DNA of 64,000 nt from Methylosinus sp. H3A (GCF_015709455.1 NZ_JADNQW010000005.1:1674001-1738000), one strand, 5' to 3'; shown: positions 46,467 to 56,809, counted from the first letter of the stretch. Notes: generated from the sequence alone by a model not told the origin. Program-made: numbers and translations.

Positions 46467-49034
46467 ATGAAATTTAAAATGACTCAACTATGGAAGGCCG
46501 CCTTCGAGGAAACTCGCACTGACGCGAACTCCGACGAACAGGCGCGGTTAGCAGCTTGCTACGAGGCTATGAGACAGCGCGCGAGCGTGCTAGTCGCGAA
46601 AATTGCCGCCGACCTTCCATTTATGACGGTTCACGACGTTACCCATCTCGATGCGCTTTGGGAAATGTCCTCAATTGCCTGTGGCAATTCCATTGAGCTC
46701 AATCCTGCCGAGGCCTTCGTTTTTGGAGGAGCGGTGCTTCTTCACGATGCAGCGATGAGCCTCGCCGCTTTTGCCGGCGGCATTGCCGAGTTGAAGCAAC
46801 AAGTAGAGTGGCGAGATCTTTACGCGCGCTTCTCGGCTGCTTTGTCGGTAGACGATGCAGTGGCGATTCAAGAAGCCGAAAATCGCGCAACCGAGGAAGC
46901 GCTGCGCCTGCTCCACGCGAAACAAGCAGAAAACCTGCCCAAGATTTCTTGGCTTGGGCCGCAGAACCAGGCAATGTTCATTATTGAGGACCAGCAGATC
47001 CGCAATTTCTATGGTCCTAAGATCGGCAAGATCGCTCACAGCCACTGGTGGTCAATTGCCAGGGTAGAGGAGGAGCTCGTCGGCACACTTGGCGCTCTGC
47101 CCGGTGTTACCAGTTGCACCGTTGATCTGCTAAAGGTCGCTTGCCTACTTCGGGTGGCTGATGCCATGCACCTCGATCAGCGTCGATCGCCCGCCTTCGA
47201 TTTCGCACTCACGCAGCCTCGCGGCATCTCCGCCAATCACTGGAGGTTTCAAGAGCGGATGGCGAAGCCTTTCGTCCAAGGCGACGCACTCGTCTATACC
47301 GCGCAACCTCCTTTCGAGGCCAATATCTCGGAAGCATGGTGGACCGCGTTCGACGCTCTGCAAATGGTAGACCGCGAATTGCGGAGCGTGGACCGGCTGC
47401 TGCGCGATCGTCAAAGGACGCCGCTTGCAGTGCGCCGCGTCGATGGCGCGCATTCGCCAAGCGATTTGGCGCGTACCGTTGAAACAGTCGGATGGATGCC
47501 TGTGGATAGCACGGTCCGGGTGACCGATGTCCCCAAGATTGTCGCGACCCTAGGCGGGAGCAAGCTCTATGGGGATAGTGCCGCCGCGCCAATACGCGAG
47601 CTTATCCAAAATGGGCTAGATTCAATCACAGCTCGCCGGCGACTACAGTCACGTCCGCCCAAGTGGGGCGAATTGCAGGTTATTCTCGAAAAGCGCGACG
47701 ACGGATTTTGGCTCTGTGTTGAGGACAATGGCGTAGGCATGTCGACCACAGTTCTGACCGGTCCTCTGATTGACTTCGGAAATTCCTTTTGGCGATCCCC
47801 TCTTGCGATCGAGGAGTTTCCCGGCTTGACCTCCGCCGGCATGAAGGCCCGCGGAAAATACGGGATCGGCTTCTTCTCAGTGTTCATGCTTGGCGACCAT
47901 GTAAGAGTGATTACCCGCCGCTACGACCGCGACGTCCGATCTGCGAGGGTGCTCGAATTTCTTCATGGGCTAGGCTCGCGGCCAAATCTCCGCGAAGCGA
48001 TCATTGATGAGGCACCCTTGGACGGAGGCGCGCGGATCGAAGTAAAGCTGCGTATTAACCCGACGGAACCAGAGGGACTGCTGTACTGCAAGTCCCATCC
48101 CAAAGCGGGGATCGACAAGCTCGACCGCGTGGTCGCGGCGATCGCGCCGGCAACAGACGTCGCTATAAAAGTCATTCATGACTCCAAACGCGTCGGCAGC
48201 ACAGGCGCCGCCGACTGGCTCGAAATTGACGGAGCGGCACTTCTCGGGCGGCTCTCGGGAGAAGATTCCCCCGGTAAGGGAAAGCCATGGCTAGAGCTTG
48301 CGGAGCTCCGTGACGAAGATGGCAGAATTTATGGACGGGCCCGCGTCGACCCCGGCACTTGGCCTTCCAACGGGTTAATCACCGTCGACGGACTTGCAGC
48401 CACTAGAGTCGGGCTGATCGCTGGCGTCCTCATCGGGATTGAAACAACCGCGTCCCGGAACACAGCTCTTCCAATCGTGCCGGCGCCGGTGCTGGCCGCA
48501 TGGGCTTCAGAGCAAGCGCTCGCTTTTGAGAAAGCCGACGTGCCCGATCGCGAAAAGGCAAGAGCAGCCGAAATCGTACTCGCCTTCGGAGGAGATATTG
48601 CTGGTCTGCCATTAATATTGTGGCAGGGCCGATGGATGTCTGCGGCGGAATTTACCGAGACTGTTAAGGACCTAAACAGCGTATTAGTTCATCAAGGAGA
48701 AATCAGCCACGATGACGACGACACTGTAACCAAACGCGAATTCGAGGCTTCTTTCGAGGTTCGGGGTATTATTGCGCAGACTACAGGTTCAAATTATTCC
48801 AGTGTACGCAAAACCAATTGGGTCATGGCAATCACAAAGGGAAGCGGAACTACGCCGCACGAAGCCATCGAGCAGCTGCTTGAATCTGCTTGGCGAGATG
48901 CGAGTAATGAAGGAATTGTCATGGTAGAAGTAGAGGAAGATACGATAGTCGTTGGTGAGGTCAACGGTGCCGAAATTTATCGTGATGTATTCATCTACTC
49001 TCGTACTTTCAATGATGAGATGCCAGAGACATAG
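46467..49034 (+). CDS. HD-domain plus GHKL (Hsp90-like) ATPase protein, defence candidate
   Basis: The 855-aa protein has an N-terminal HD-type metal phosphohydrolase-like region: VHDVTHLDALWEM (H56, D57, H60) and GGAVLLHDAAMSLA (H93, D94). From about residue 370 comes a GHKL ATPase with N-box PIRELIQNGLDSI, G1 box VEDNGVGMS and G2 box GKYGIGFFSVFMLGD, followed by Hsp90-like middle regions. ATG 46467 follows AAGGA; upstream codons of the same frame look non-coding. It is paired with the SMC-like ATPase 54 bp downstream. The combination suggests ATP-driven sensing linked to nucleotide or nucleic-acid hydrolysis, but no experiment-backed name is known to me. Confidence 0.75.
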   Translation: MKFKMTQLWKAAFEETRTDANSDEQARLAACYEAMRQRASVLVAKIAADLPFMTVHDVTHLDALWEMSSIACGNSIELNPAEAFVFGGAVLLHDAAMSLAAFAGGIAELKQQVEWRDLYARFSAALSVDDAVAIQEAENRATEEALRLLHAKQAENLPKISWLGPQNQAMFIIEDQQIRNFYGPKIGKIAHSHWWSIARVEEELVGTLGALPGVTSCTVDLLKVACLLRVADAMHLDQRRSPAFDFALTQPRGISANHWRFQERMAKPFVQGDALVYTAQPPFEANISEAWWTAFDALQMVDRELRSVDRLLRDRQRTPLAVRRVDGAHSPSDLARTVETVGWMPVDSTVRVTDVPKIVATLGGSKLYGDSAAAPIRELIQNGLDSITARRRLQSRPPKWGELQVILEKRDDGFWLCVEDNGVGMSTTVLTGPLIDFGNSFWRSPLAIEEFPGLTSAGMKARGKYGIGFFSVFMLGDHVRVITRRYDRDVRSARVLEFLHGLGSRPNLREAIIDEAPLDGGARIEVKLRINPTEPEGLLYCKSHPKAGIDKLDRVVAAIAPATDVAIKVIHDSKRVGSTGAADWLEIDGAALLGRLSGEDSPGKGKPWLELAELRDEDGRIYGRARVDPGTWPSNGLITVDGLAATRVGLIAGVLIGIETTASRNTALPIVPAPVLAAWASEQALAFEKADVPDREKARAAEIVLAFGGDIAGLPLILWQGRWMSAAEFTETVKDLNSVLVHQGEISHDDDDTVTKREFEASFEVRGIIAQTTGSNYSSVRKTNWVMAITKGSGTTPHEAIEQLLESAWRDASNEGIVMVEVEEDTIVVGEVNGAEIYRDVFIYSRTFNDEMPET

Positions 49035-49088
49035 TGCCAAATCTATACTATGGTACTGCTGTAGAAGCAGCGATCAAGGGGATCTGAC

Positions 49089-51347
49089 GTGTTTCTGAAA
49101 AAAATATCGGCGATCAAGAGTGTTGGTAGGTTCAAGGCGGCGCGCATCAGCGGTGGTGAATATGGCCGCTTTACGCTGATCTACGGCGGCAACGGACGCG
49201 GCAAGACGACCCTCTGCGCTATCCTCCGCTCGCTCCAGCGCAACGACCCAAAGCTTATCCAGCGCCGAAAAGCATTCAATGCCACCTTGGAACCAGAAGT
49301 CGGGTTGCTCCTCGACGGCGGACAGACCCGATTCTCAGGCGGCGCCTGGACGGTCTCGCACCCGGACATCCATATTTTCGATCAGCAGTTTGTGACCGAG
49401 AATGTCCACGGTGGCGATCAAATCGATGTCGAGCATCGTCGCAATTTCTACCGCATCGTCGTGGGCCCGACGGGTGTCGCCTTGGCTGAGGAGGTCGATA
49501 GGCTCGATGCCAGCACCACAGCGAAACAATCGGAGATCACGGCTGAGAAGAAGGTTCTGGAGCAACATGTCCCTAACGGCATGAAGCTGGACGCATTCTT
49601 GAAGCTTCCAGAGGATGCCGACATCGACAACAAGATCGACAAGGCGACGAAGACGCTTAAGGCGATCAAAGACGCTTCAGCCATATCGTCACGCAAGCTA
49701 CTAAGCGTGCCATCGCTGCCCATCTTGCCTGAGGGCTTTCTCGATCTACTCACCAAAGGCGTCGACGGCATCGCATCAGATGCGGCGGCACGGATCCAGC
49801 AGCAGCTTTCACACCACCATTTTCGTGAAGAGGGCGAGGCGTGGCTGTCGCAGGGCCTGCCCCATATCGTCGACGAGCGCTGTCCTTTCTGTGCGGCGCC
49901 ACTCGAGGGCAACAGCCTGATCGACGTCTATCGCGGCTATTTCAGTGAATCGTATGCCGCGCATAAGGCCGCTATCGCTGAAATGGGGGCCGCGCTCAAC
50001 CAAGCCCTGTCGTCGACTACAGCGCTGAGGGTTGAACAAGCCTTTGGACAGCTCGCGATCGACGCCGAGTTTTGGAACGCCTATTGCGATCATGGGTATG
50101 TGCCGTCTGGCGCCGCCGGTCGCATTAGCGGCGAGGTGCAAGCCTTGTTCGACGCCGCCAAGGCGATGTTGGCAACCAAGGCGGCTGCGCCGCTTGATTC
50201 GGTCGAATCATCGACGGCCTTCATCGAGGCGCAGGCCTCCTGGTCGGCGACCATCGTTCAGTTGGCGGCCGAGGTGGCGACGTTCGCCGAGGCCAACCGC
50301 CGCATCCAGGCGGTGAAGGACGCCAACGCCGTAGTGGATAAGGCCAGGGCCGAGGCGACGTTCACGAACCTTCAGGCGGTAAAGAAGCGGCACTCGGAGC
50401 CGGTGCTCGGCCTAGCTTCTAATTACGCCACGCTGGTAAGCGACAAGAAGGCGCTCGTCGAAGCGAAGGACGCGAAAAAGGCCGCGCTCGACACCTATGA
50501 CGAGACGATCCTTGGCGCCTATCAGGCCGACATCAATCGGTTTCTGACGTCATTCGGCGCCAGCTTCCGCGTTGCGCAGTGCAGCAAGAATTATGTCGGC
50601 AAGATTCCGCAGTCGACCTATTGCCTGCGCTTCGACACCAACGACGTCGATGTGACGAAGACCACCGCCGACGATCCCGGCTTCGATACCACGATGAGCG
50701 CCGGCGACAAGAACACGTTCGCGTTGGCCTTCTTCCTGTCCCAGCTTAAACGCGACCCCGAAATCGGGAACAAGATCGTGGTGTTCGATGATCCTTTCAC
50801 CAGCCTCGACGACTTCCGTAGGGCAATGACCGCGAAGGAGATTGTGCGGACGGGCGACACGGGCAAAGCAGCGCAGGTCATCTTGCTCAGCCATGATAAG
50901 TTCTTTCTCGACGCCGTGCGCGGCCTCATCCACGGTGCGACTTGCACGCCGCTCCAGATTTCGGCTAGCGTCAGCGGCTCGTCGATCGAGCCGTGGGACA
51001 TCGAGCGGGAGGTCAAGGAGGGCTATTTGCAAGATCACATGCGGCTGCAGGAGTTCGCCGAGGGACGCAGTGGCGATGCTCGCGACATGCGGATGGTAAT
51101 GCGGCCGCTGCTAGAACAATACATCCGCTATCGGTTCCCCAACCTGATCCTCGAAGGGAAATGGCTGGGCGATATGCTGGCAGTTATCCGGACAGACACT
51201 GCGCACCCGCTGACGCCACAATATAGCGAGCTGGATGACATTAACGGCTATACCGCGCCGTTCCATCACGACCCCAACACTCCATTCGTCGACGACGAGG
51301 TGCGGGCCTACGCCCAACGAACGATCGCGATCGTGGGAGGCTGTTGA
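49089..51347 (+). CDS. SMC/RloC-like AAA_13 ATPase with zinc hook
   Basis: The 752-aa ABC-type ATPase has Walker A LIYGGNGRGKTTLCAIL (about residues 30-46), a coiled-coil interrupted by a Cys pair (VDERCPFCAAPLEG, about residue 275), signature TTMSAGDKNTFALAFFL and Walker B KIVVFDDPFTSLDD, then VILLSHDKFFL. The layout is that of AAA_13 proteins such as RloC/PrrC relatives, but the RloC anticodon-nuclease motif is not evident in the C-terminal 150 residues (RPLLEQYIRYRFPNLI, then NGYTAPFHHDPN). Start GTG 49089 follows AAGGGG. It forms a two-gene unit with the HD-GHKL protein. Confidence 0.82.
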   Translation: MFLKKISAIKSVGRFKAARISGGEYGRFTLIYGGNGRGKTTLCAILRSLQRNDPKLIQRRKAFNATLEPEVGLLLDGGQTRFSGGAWTVSHPDIHIFDQQFVTENVHGGDQIDVEHRRNFYRIVVGPTGVALAEEVDRLDASTTAKQSEITAEKKVLEQHVPNGMKLDAFLKLPEDADIDNKIDKATKTLKAIKDASAISSRKLLSVPSLPILPEGFLDLLTKGVDGIASDAAARIQQQLSHHHFREEGEAWLSQGLPHIVDERCPFCAAPLEGNSLIDVYRGYFSESYAAHKAAIAEMGAALNQALSSTTALRVEQAFGQLAIDAEFWNAYCDHGYVPSGAAGRISGEVQALFDAAKAMLATKAAAPLDSVESSTAFIEAQASWSATIVQLAAEVATFAEANRRIQAVKDANAVVDKARAEATFTNLQAVKKRHSEPVLGLASNYATLVSDKKALVEAKDAKKAALDTYDETILGAYQADINRFLTSFGASFRVAQCSKNYVGKIPQSTYCLRFDTNDVDVTKTTADDPGFDTTMSAGDKNTFALAFFLSQLKRDPEIGNKIVVFDDPFTSLDDFRRAMTAKEIVRTGDTGKAAQVILLSHDKFFLDAVRGLIHGATCTPLQISASVSGSSIEPWDIEREVKEGYLQDHMRLQEFAEGRSGDARDMRMVMRPLLEQYIRYRFPNLILEGKWLGDMLAVIRTDTAHPLTPQYSELDDINGYTAPFHHDPNTPFVDDEVRAYAQRTIAIVGGC

Positions 51348-51618
51348 ACGGACAGCACCGGTTGTTTGACGTGCACTCGACGTAGCGAGCAAAAGTCAAG
51401 ATGTGAATGACCGCGTTGGGTCAGAGTTTGCCGTTCGCCGTCCCGAACGGGGCGGTTGCGCCACGAGCGCCCGTTCTCCACACCGCCATTCTCCTTTCTT
51501 TACGCGCTAGACTGCGACGCGTCCATTCAGCTTGTTGCCAATCAGCGATTTCCGCCTTTCTTAATCGACCCCGGTCTCGAACCGCTCGCGCGCGATTCGA
51601 GCGGACCTGGGGGCGAAT

Positions 51619-52605
51619 GTGGCGACTGACTCTCATAGCGAAGAAGCAATCTCGCGCGGTGCCCGCATGCTACGCACGGCGCTGGGGCCGCAGATCGCCT
51701 GCTGGCTCGACGACGAGAGCGTCGTCGAAGTCATGCTTAATCCAGATGGGCGGCTCTGGCTCGATCGGCTGACAGGCGGGTTGGAGGACGCCGGCGCGAC
51801 GCTGCCGCCCGAGGACGGTGAGCGGATCATCCGGTTGGTTGCGCATCACGTCGGCGCCGAGGTTCATGCCGAAGCGCCGCGGGTTTCGGCGGAGCTGCCG
51901 GAAACAGGAGAGCGCTTCGAGGGCCTGCTGCCGCCCGTCGTGGCCGCACCCAGCTTCGCCATCCGCAAGCCGGCAGTCGCCGTCTTCACGCTCGACGACT
52001 ATGTCGCCGCCGGCGTCATGGCGCAGGAACACGCTGCGACTCTACGCGCCGCCGTCGTCGGTCGGATGAATATCCTGGTCGCGGGCGGCACCTCCACCGG
52101 CAAGACGACGTTGGTCAATGCGCTGCTCGCCGAGGTCGCCAAGACCTCCGACCGCGTCGTGCTGATCGAAGACACGCGCGAACTGCAATGCGCCGCCCCC
52201 AATCTTGTGGCGCTGCGGACCAAGGATGGCGTCGCCTCGCTTTCGGACCTCGTGCGCTCCTCCCTGCGCCTGCGGCCCGACCGCATTCCGATCGGTGAGG
52301 TGCGCGGGCCGGAAGCGCTCGATTTGCTCAAGGCCTGGGGCACCGGCCATCCCGGCGGCATCGGCACCATCCATGCCGGATCGGCGCTCGGCGCGCTGCG
52401 CCGGCTCGAGCAGCTCATCCAGGAAGCGGTCGTCACCGTGCCGCGCGCGCTGATCGTCGAGACGATCCAGATCGTCGCCGTGCTCGCCGGACGCGGCGCC
52501 GAGCGAAAACTCATCGAGCTCGCCGCCGTCAAAGGGCTGAACAAGCGCGGCGAATACGCGCTCGCCGATCTCACGCGCATCAAATTCGGAGAAAACCATG
52601 AATAG
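51619..52605 (+). CDS. trbB: TrbB, type IV secretion ATPase (VirB11-like)
   Basis: The 328-aa hexameric ATPase of the conjugation channel has Walker [16 protein letters not shown] (about residues 155-169), IEDTRELQC and the VirB11 Walker B region [20 protein letters not shown] with GTIHAGSA. The start is GTG 51619 after GGGGG. It begins the trb operon; its 3' end overlaps trbC by 8 bp. The 270 bp upstream, left from the cargo insertion, must hold the present trb promoter. Confidence 0.95.
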   Translation: MATDSHSEEAISRGARMLRTALGPQIACWLDDESVVEVMLNPDGRLWLDRLTGGLEDAGATLPPEDGERIIRLVAHHVGAEVHAEAPRVSAELPETGERFEGLLPPVVAAPSFAIRKPAVAVFTLDDYVAAGVMAQEHAATLRAAVVGRMNILVAGGTSTGKTTLVNALLAEVAKTSDRVVLIEDTRELQCAAPNLVALRTKDGVASLSDLVRSSLRLRPDRIPIGEVRGPEALDLLKAWGTGHPGGIGTIHAGSALGALRRLEQLIQEAVVTVPRALIVETIQIVAVLAGRGAERKLIELAAVKGLNKRGEYALADLTRIKFGENHE

Positions 52606-52933
52606 GGAATTCGCCCGCACACGATTTCGGATTCGCTTCGCCGCCGGCTTCGTCTCGCTGGGCGTCGTGACTCTTTCGACGGCCGCGCATGCCGCGGGCT
52701 CGAATATGCCCTGGGAGCAGCCGCTCCAGCAGATTTTGCAGTCGATCGAGGGGCCAGTCGCCAAAATCATCGCCGTGATTATCATTATCACGACCGGCCT
52801 GACGCTCGCTTTCGGCGACACGTCGGGCGGATTTCGCCGGCTGGTACAGATCGTTTTCGGCCTCTCCATCGCCTTCGCAGCGTCGAGCTTCTTTCTCTCC
52901 TTCTTCTCCTTCGGCGGCGGAGCGCTGATCTGA
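52598..52933 (+). CDS. trbC: TrbC, major pilin (VirB2-like)
   Basis: The 111-aa pilin precursor has a long signal peptide ending near AHAAGSN and two hydrophobic segments (VAKIIAVIIIITTGLTLAF; FGLSIAFAASSFFLSFF). In the RP4-type system it is trimmed by TraF (gene at 38392) and cyclised. It overlaps trbB and, by one base, trbD. Confidence 0.93.
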   Translation: MNREFARTRFRIRFAAGFVSLGVVTLSTAAHAAGSNMPWEQPLQQILQSIEGPVAKIIAVIIIITTGLTLAFGDTSGGFRRLVQIVFGLSIAFAASSFFLSFFSFGGGALI

Positions 52934-53217
52934 TGGAGGACGCGTCCTCCTCATCCGACGGCGCCGTGGCGGGATTTCGCGTCGCGGTGCATCGGTCGCT
53001 CACGGAGCCGATCCTTCTCGGCGGCGCGCCGCGCTCGATCGCCATCCTCAACGGCACGCTGGCGGCGGCGCTCGGCCTCGGCCTGCGCCTGTGGGTCGCG
53101 GGGCTCGGCTTCTGGATCGTCGCCCAGCTCGCCGCCGTCTGGGCGGCGAAACGCGATCCGCAATTCGTCGAGGTCGTTCGCCGCCATTTGCGCTACCCCG
53201 CGCATCTCGGCGCTTGA
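52933..53217 (+). CDS. trbD: TrbD, inner-membrane channel protein (VirB3-like)
   Basis: The 94-aa protein has the VirB3 pattern: VAVHRSLTEPILLGGAPRS, then hydrophobic ILNGTLAAALGLGLRLWV and GFWIVAQLAAVWAAKRDPQF. It works with TrbE at the inner membrane. Starts TGATG with trbC; trbE follows 13 bp later. Confidence 0.93.
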   Translation: MEDASSSSDGAVAGFRVAVHRSLTEPILLGGAPRSIAILNGTLAAALGLGLRLWVAGLGFWIVAQLAAVWAAKRDPQFVEVVRRHLRYPAHLGA

Positions 53218-53230
53218 GGAGGCGGCGTCG

Positions 53231-55666
53231 ATGCTCAACCTCGCCGAATATCGCAGGAAGCCGCAGAGCCTCGCCGATTTCCTCCCCTGGGCGGCGCTCG
53301 TCGCGCCCGGCGTCGTCCTGAACAAGGACGGTTCCTTTCAGCGCACGGCGCGATTTCGCGGGCCCGATCTCGACAGCGCGACGCAGGCCGAGCTCGTGGG
53401 CGCGACGGCGCGACTCAACAATGCGCTTCGGCGCCTTGGCTCCGGCTGGGCGATCTTCGTCGAGGCGCAGCGCAATCCGGCGCAGCATTACCCGTCGAGC
53501 CGCTTTCCCGATCCCGTGTCGGCGCTCATCGATCTGGAGCGCAAGGCGCAGTTCGAGGAGGAAGGCGCCCATTTCGAAAGCGCATATTTCCTGACGCTGC
53601 TGTTCCTGCCGCCAGAGGACGAGGCGGCGGCTACGGAAAGCTGGCTCTACGAAGGCCGTTCTTCGGAAACGAGCGCCACCGCCGTCTTGTCAGCGTTCGT
53701 CGATCGGACCGACCGCGTGCTGCAACTCGTCGAGGGCTTCGCGCCGGAAGCCCAATGGCTCTCGGACAGCGAGACGCTGACCTATCTCCATTCCTGTGTC
53801 TCGACGAGGCGCCACGGCGTCCGCGTTCCTGAAGCGCCCATGCACCTCGACGCTATTCTCGTCGACGAGCCCTTGACCGGCGGCCTCGAGCCGCGGCTCG
53901 GAAACGCCCATTTGCGTGTCCTCACCATCATGGGCTTTCCGTCCGCGACCTATCCGGGTGTGCTCGACGAGCTCAACCGGCTCGCTTTTGCCTATCGCTG
54001 GTCGACGCGCGCGATCACGCTCGACAAGACCGACGCGACGAAGATGCTGACGCGCATTCGCCGGCAATGGTTCGCAAAACGCAAATCCGTCTTCGCCATC
54101 CTGAAGGAAGTGATGACCAATGAGGCGTCGTTCCTGCTCGACACCGACGCCCACAACAAGGCGCTCGACGCCGACGCGGCGCTCCAGGATTTGGGCTCCG
54201 ATCTCATCGGCGAATCCTATGTCACCACGACACTGACCGTCTGGGACGAGAATCCGGGCCTCGCCGACGAGAAGCTGCGGCTCGCCGAGAAGGTGATCCA
54301 GGGCCGCGACTTCACCTGCATGGTCGAGACGGTCAACGCCATCGAAGCTTGGCTCGGCTCTCTTCCCGGCCATGTCTACGCCAATGTGCGCCAGCCGCCG
54401 ATCTCGACGCTCAATCTCGCCCATATGATTCCGCTCTCTGCCGTCTGGGCAGGGCCGCTCACCGACGCGCATCTCGATGCGCCGCCACTGCTGTTCGCCA
54501 AAACGGAAGGCTCGACGCCTTTCCGATTTTCGCTACACGTCGGCGACGTCGGCCACACGCTCGTCGTTGGGCCGACCGGCGCCGGAAAAAGCGTGCTGCT
54601 CGCCCTCATGGCGCTGCAGTTCCGCCGTTACGAGCACGCGCAGATTTTCGTCTTCGACTTCGGCGGCTCGGCGCGGGCGGCGACACTCGCCATGGGTGGG
54701 GACTGGAACGACCTCGGCGGCGCGCTCGCCGAGGGCACCGTCGATCCCGTCGCCCTGCAGCCATTGGCGCGCATCAACGAGCTTGCAGAGCGCGCCTTTG
54801 CATCGGAATGGCTCGCCGCGATCCTCGCGCGCGAAAATGTCGCCGTGACGCCGGAAGTGAAGGAGCATCTCTGGTCGGCGCTGTCGTCGCTCGCCTCGGC
54901 TCTGATCGGCGAGCGCACGCTCACCGGCCTCTCGGTGCTTCTGCAATCCAAATCCCTCAAACGCGCCCTGCAGCCTTATTGCCTCGGCGGTCCGCATGGG
55001 CGGCTGCTCGATTCGGAGACCGAATATTTCGGGCAAGCCGACATCCAGACCTTCGAGACCGAGGGATTGATCGGCTCTTCCGCCGCTCCGGCCGTGCTCG
55101 CCTATCTGTTTCACCGCATCGAGGGCCGGCTCGACGGCGCGCCGAGCCTCATCGTCATCGACGAAGGCTGGCTCGCTCTCGACGACAAGGGATTTTCCAG
55201 CCAATTGCGCGAATGGCTCAAGACCTTGCGCAAGAAGAACGCTTCCGTCGTCTTCGCTACCCAGTCGCTCGCCGACATCGAAGCGAGTCCGATCGCACCG
55301 GCGATCGTCGAGAGCTGCCCGACGCGCATCTTTCTTCCGAATGAGCGCGCGCTGGAGCCGCAGATCACCGCCATCTATCGGCGCTTCGGCCTCAACGATC
55401 GCCAGATTCAGATCATCGCGCGGGCGACGCCGAAGCGCGACTATTATTGCCAGTCGCGGCGCGGCAATCGGCTGTTCGAGCTCGGCCTCGGGCCGCTGGC
55501 GTTCGCGCTCTGCGCCGCTTCCTCCAAGACCGACCAGAAGCTCATCTCCGAGCTTATCGCGCAAAGCGGGCGCGAGGGACTTGCGCGCGCCTGGCTCACG
55601 GCGCGCGGCCTCGCCTGGGCCGCCGATCTTGTCACGCAGAGCTCCGATCCGGAGGCTTCACGATGA
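53231..55666 (+). CDS. trbE: TrbE, type IV secretion ATPase (VirB4-like)
   Basis: The 811-aa ATPase has a CagE/TrbE/VirB N-terminal domain (LADFLPWAALVAPGVVLNKD) and Walker A VVGPTGAGKSVLLALMAL (about residues 444-461). Walker B IVIDEGWLALDDKGF and VVFATQSLADIE follow. It powers pilus biogenesis and substrate transfer. The stop overlaps the trbJ start (ATGA). Length fits the family. Confidence 0.96.
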   Translation: MLNLAEYRRKPQSLADFLPWAALVAPGVVLNKDGSFQRTARFRGPDLDSATQAELVGATARLNNALRRLGSGWAIFVEAQRNPAQHYPSSRFPDPVSALIDLERKAQFEEEGAHFESAYFLTLLFLPPEDEAAATESWLYEGRSSETSATAVLSAFVDRTDRVLQLVEGFAPEAQWLSDSETLTYLHSCVSTRRHGVRVPEAPMHLDAILVDEPLTGGLEPRLGNAHLRVLTIMGFPSATYPGVLDELNRLAFAYRWSTRAITLDKTDATKMLTRIRRQWFAKRKSVFAILKEVMTNEASFLLDTDAHNKALDADAALQDLGSDLIGESYVTTTLTVWDENPGLADEKLRLAEKVIQGRDFTCMVETVNAIEAWLGSLPGHVYANVRQPPISTLNLAHMIPLSAVWAGPLTDAHLDAPPLLFAKTEGSTPFRFSLHVGDVGHTLVVGPTGAGKSVLLALMALQFRRYEHAQIFVFDFGGSARAATLAMGGDWNDLGGALAEGTVDPVALQPLARINELAERAFASEWLAAILARENVAVTPEVKEHLWSALSSLASALIGERTLTGLSVLLQSKSLKRALQPYCLGGPHGRLLDSETEYFGQADIQTFETEGLIGSSAAPAVLAYLFHRIEGRLDGAPSLIVIDEGWLALDDKGFSSQLREWLKTLRKKNASVVFATQSLADIEASPIAPAIVESCPTRIFLPNERALEPQITAIYRRFGLNDRQIQIIARATPKRDYYCQSRRGNRLFELGLGPLAFALCAASSKTDQKLISELIAQSGREGLARAWLTARGLAWAADLVTQSSDPEASR

Positions 55667-56412
55667 ATCCTGTTCGTTTTTCGCTTTCCGCGCGCCAACT
55701 CGGTGTCGCCATCGCGCTCGCGGCGTCCCTGTCGTCGCCGTCCTTGCGTGCGCAATTGGTGGTGTTCGATCCGACCAATTACGCCCAGAATGTCATGACG
55801 GCGGCGAACACCCTGCAGCAGATCAACAATCAGATCACCGGCCTGCAGAACCAAGCGCGTTCGCTACTCAATCAGGCGAAGAACCTCGCGAATCTTCCCT
55901 ATTCCTCTTTGCAGACGATCCAACAGTCGATCGCGCAGACCCAGCAGCTTTTGCAGCAGGCGCAGCGCATCGCCTATGACGTCCAGCAGATCGACCGCGC
56001 CTTCGCCACCCAATATGGCGCGGCCAGTCCTTCCGCGAGCTCCGCGGATCTGATCGCTGGCGCGCAGCAGCGCTGGCAGAATTCTGTCGCGGCGCTGCAG
56101 GATGCGCTGCGCGTGCAGGCCGGAATCGTGCAGGCGATCGACACGACACGCTCGGAGGCCGGCGTAATCGTCTCATCGAGCCAGGCCGCCGTCGGCGCCT
56201 TGCAAGCCTCCCAAGCCGGAAATCAGCTCCTCGCACTGCAAAGCAAGCAGCTCGCGGATGTGGCCGCGCTGCTCGCCTCCCAGGGGCGCGCGCAATCGCT
56301 CGAAGTTGCGCGAAACGCCGCAGCCCAGGAGCAGGCGCGCGAGCAGCTGCGCCGCTTCATCGCGCCGGGACAGGGCTATCAACCCGGGAATGTCTCCATG
56401 TTTCACAATTGA
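55663..56412 (+). CDS. trbJ: TrbJ, minor pilus-tip-type protein (VirB5-like)
   Basis: The 249-aa periplasmic protein has a signal peptide cleaved near SLRAQLVV, a long Gln-rich helical region (QQINNQITGLQNQARSLLNQ; AQTQQLLQQAQRIAYD) typical of TrbJ, and a C-terminal helix. ATG 55663 overlaps the trbE stop, although the frame is open upstream. Confidence 0.92.
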   Translation: MNPVRFSLSARQLGVAIALAASLSSPSLRAQLVVFDPTNYAQNVMTAANTLQQINNQITGLQNQARSLLNQAKNLANLPYSSLQTIQQSIAQTQQLLQQAQRIAYDVQQIDRAFATQYGAASPSASSADLIAGAQQRWQNSVAALQDALRVQAGIVQAIDTTRSEAGVIVSSSQAAVGALQASQAGNQLLALQSKQLADVAALLASQGRAQSLEVARNAAAQEQAREQLRRFIAPGQGYQPGNVSMFHN

Positions 56413-56422
56413 GGGGGCCGCC

Positions 56423-56806
56423 ATGAAGATCGAGCGTTGGATCGAATCCGAAGATATGGCCTTCGTGGCGCTCGGCGTCGCGATCGGAGCCGTCGCGATT
56501 CTCGCGTTTCAGGCTTCGAGCTCTTGCGAGGTCGAAGCGCACGCGCGAGCGGCTGTCGCGACGCCCGCGTCCATGTCGTTTCGCTCCGCGCCGAATGACG
56601 AAGCGCTTTCGCGACGCAGAGCCCTGATCGTCGAAAGTGCGCGCGCCGACACCTGTCGGGACTTGTCGGCGTCGCAATGTCGCGCGACCGCGTCGCCGGA
56701 AACACTGATGGAGCGCGCGAACTCGACGCCCGACGCGTTCTCGCTGCGTCTCGAGGCGCCGGAAGAGATCACGTCGCCGGATGTGCAGATTCCGAAGGAC
56801 GAATGA
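56423..56806 (+). CDS. TrbK-alt, putative entry-exclusion protein
   Basis: The 127-aa membrane protein has one hydrophobic segment (MAFVALGVAIGAVAILAFQA) and a Cys-containing exterior part (SARADTCRDLSASQCRA). In this position, between trbJ and trbL, ICEs of this type encode the alternative TrbK thought to prevent entry of a second copy. Start ATG 56423 follows GAGGGGG. The exclusion role is inferred from position. Confidence 0.8.
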   Translation: MKIERWIESEDMAFVALGVAIGAVAILAFQASSSCEVEAHARAAVATPASMSFRSAPNDEALSRRRALIVESARADTCRDLSASQCRATASPETLMERANSTPDAFSLRLEAPEEITSPDVQIPKDE

Positions 56807-56809
56807 GCC

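Noticed and set aside
49089..51347. RloC/PrrC-type anticodon nuclease identity
   Set aside because: The zinc hook and ATPase fit, but the expected nuclease residues could not be recognised in the C-terminal part, so the narrower name is not used.
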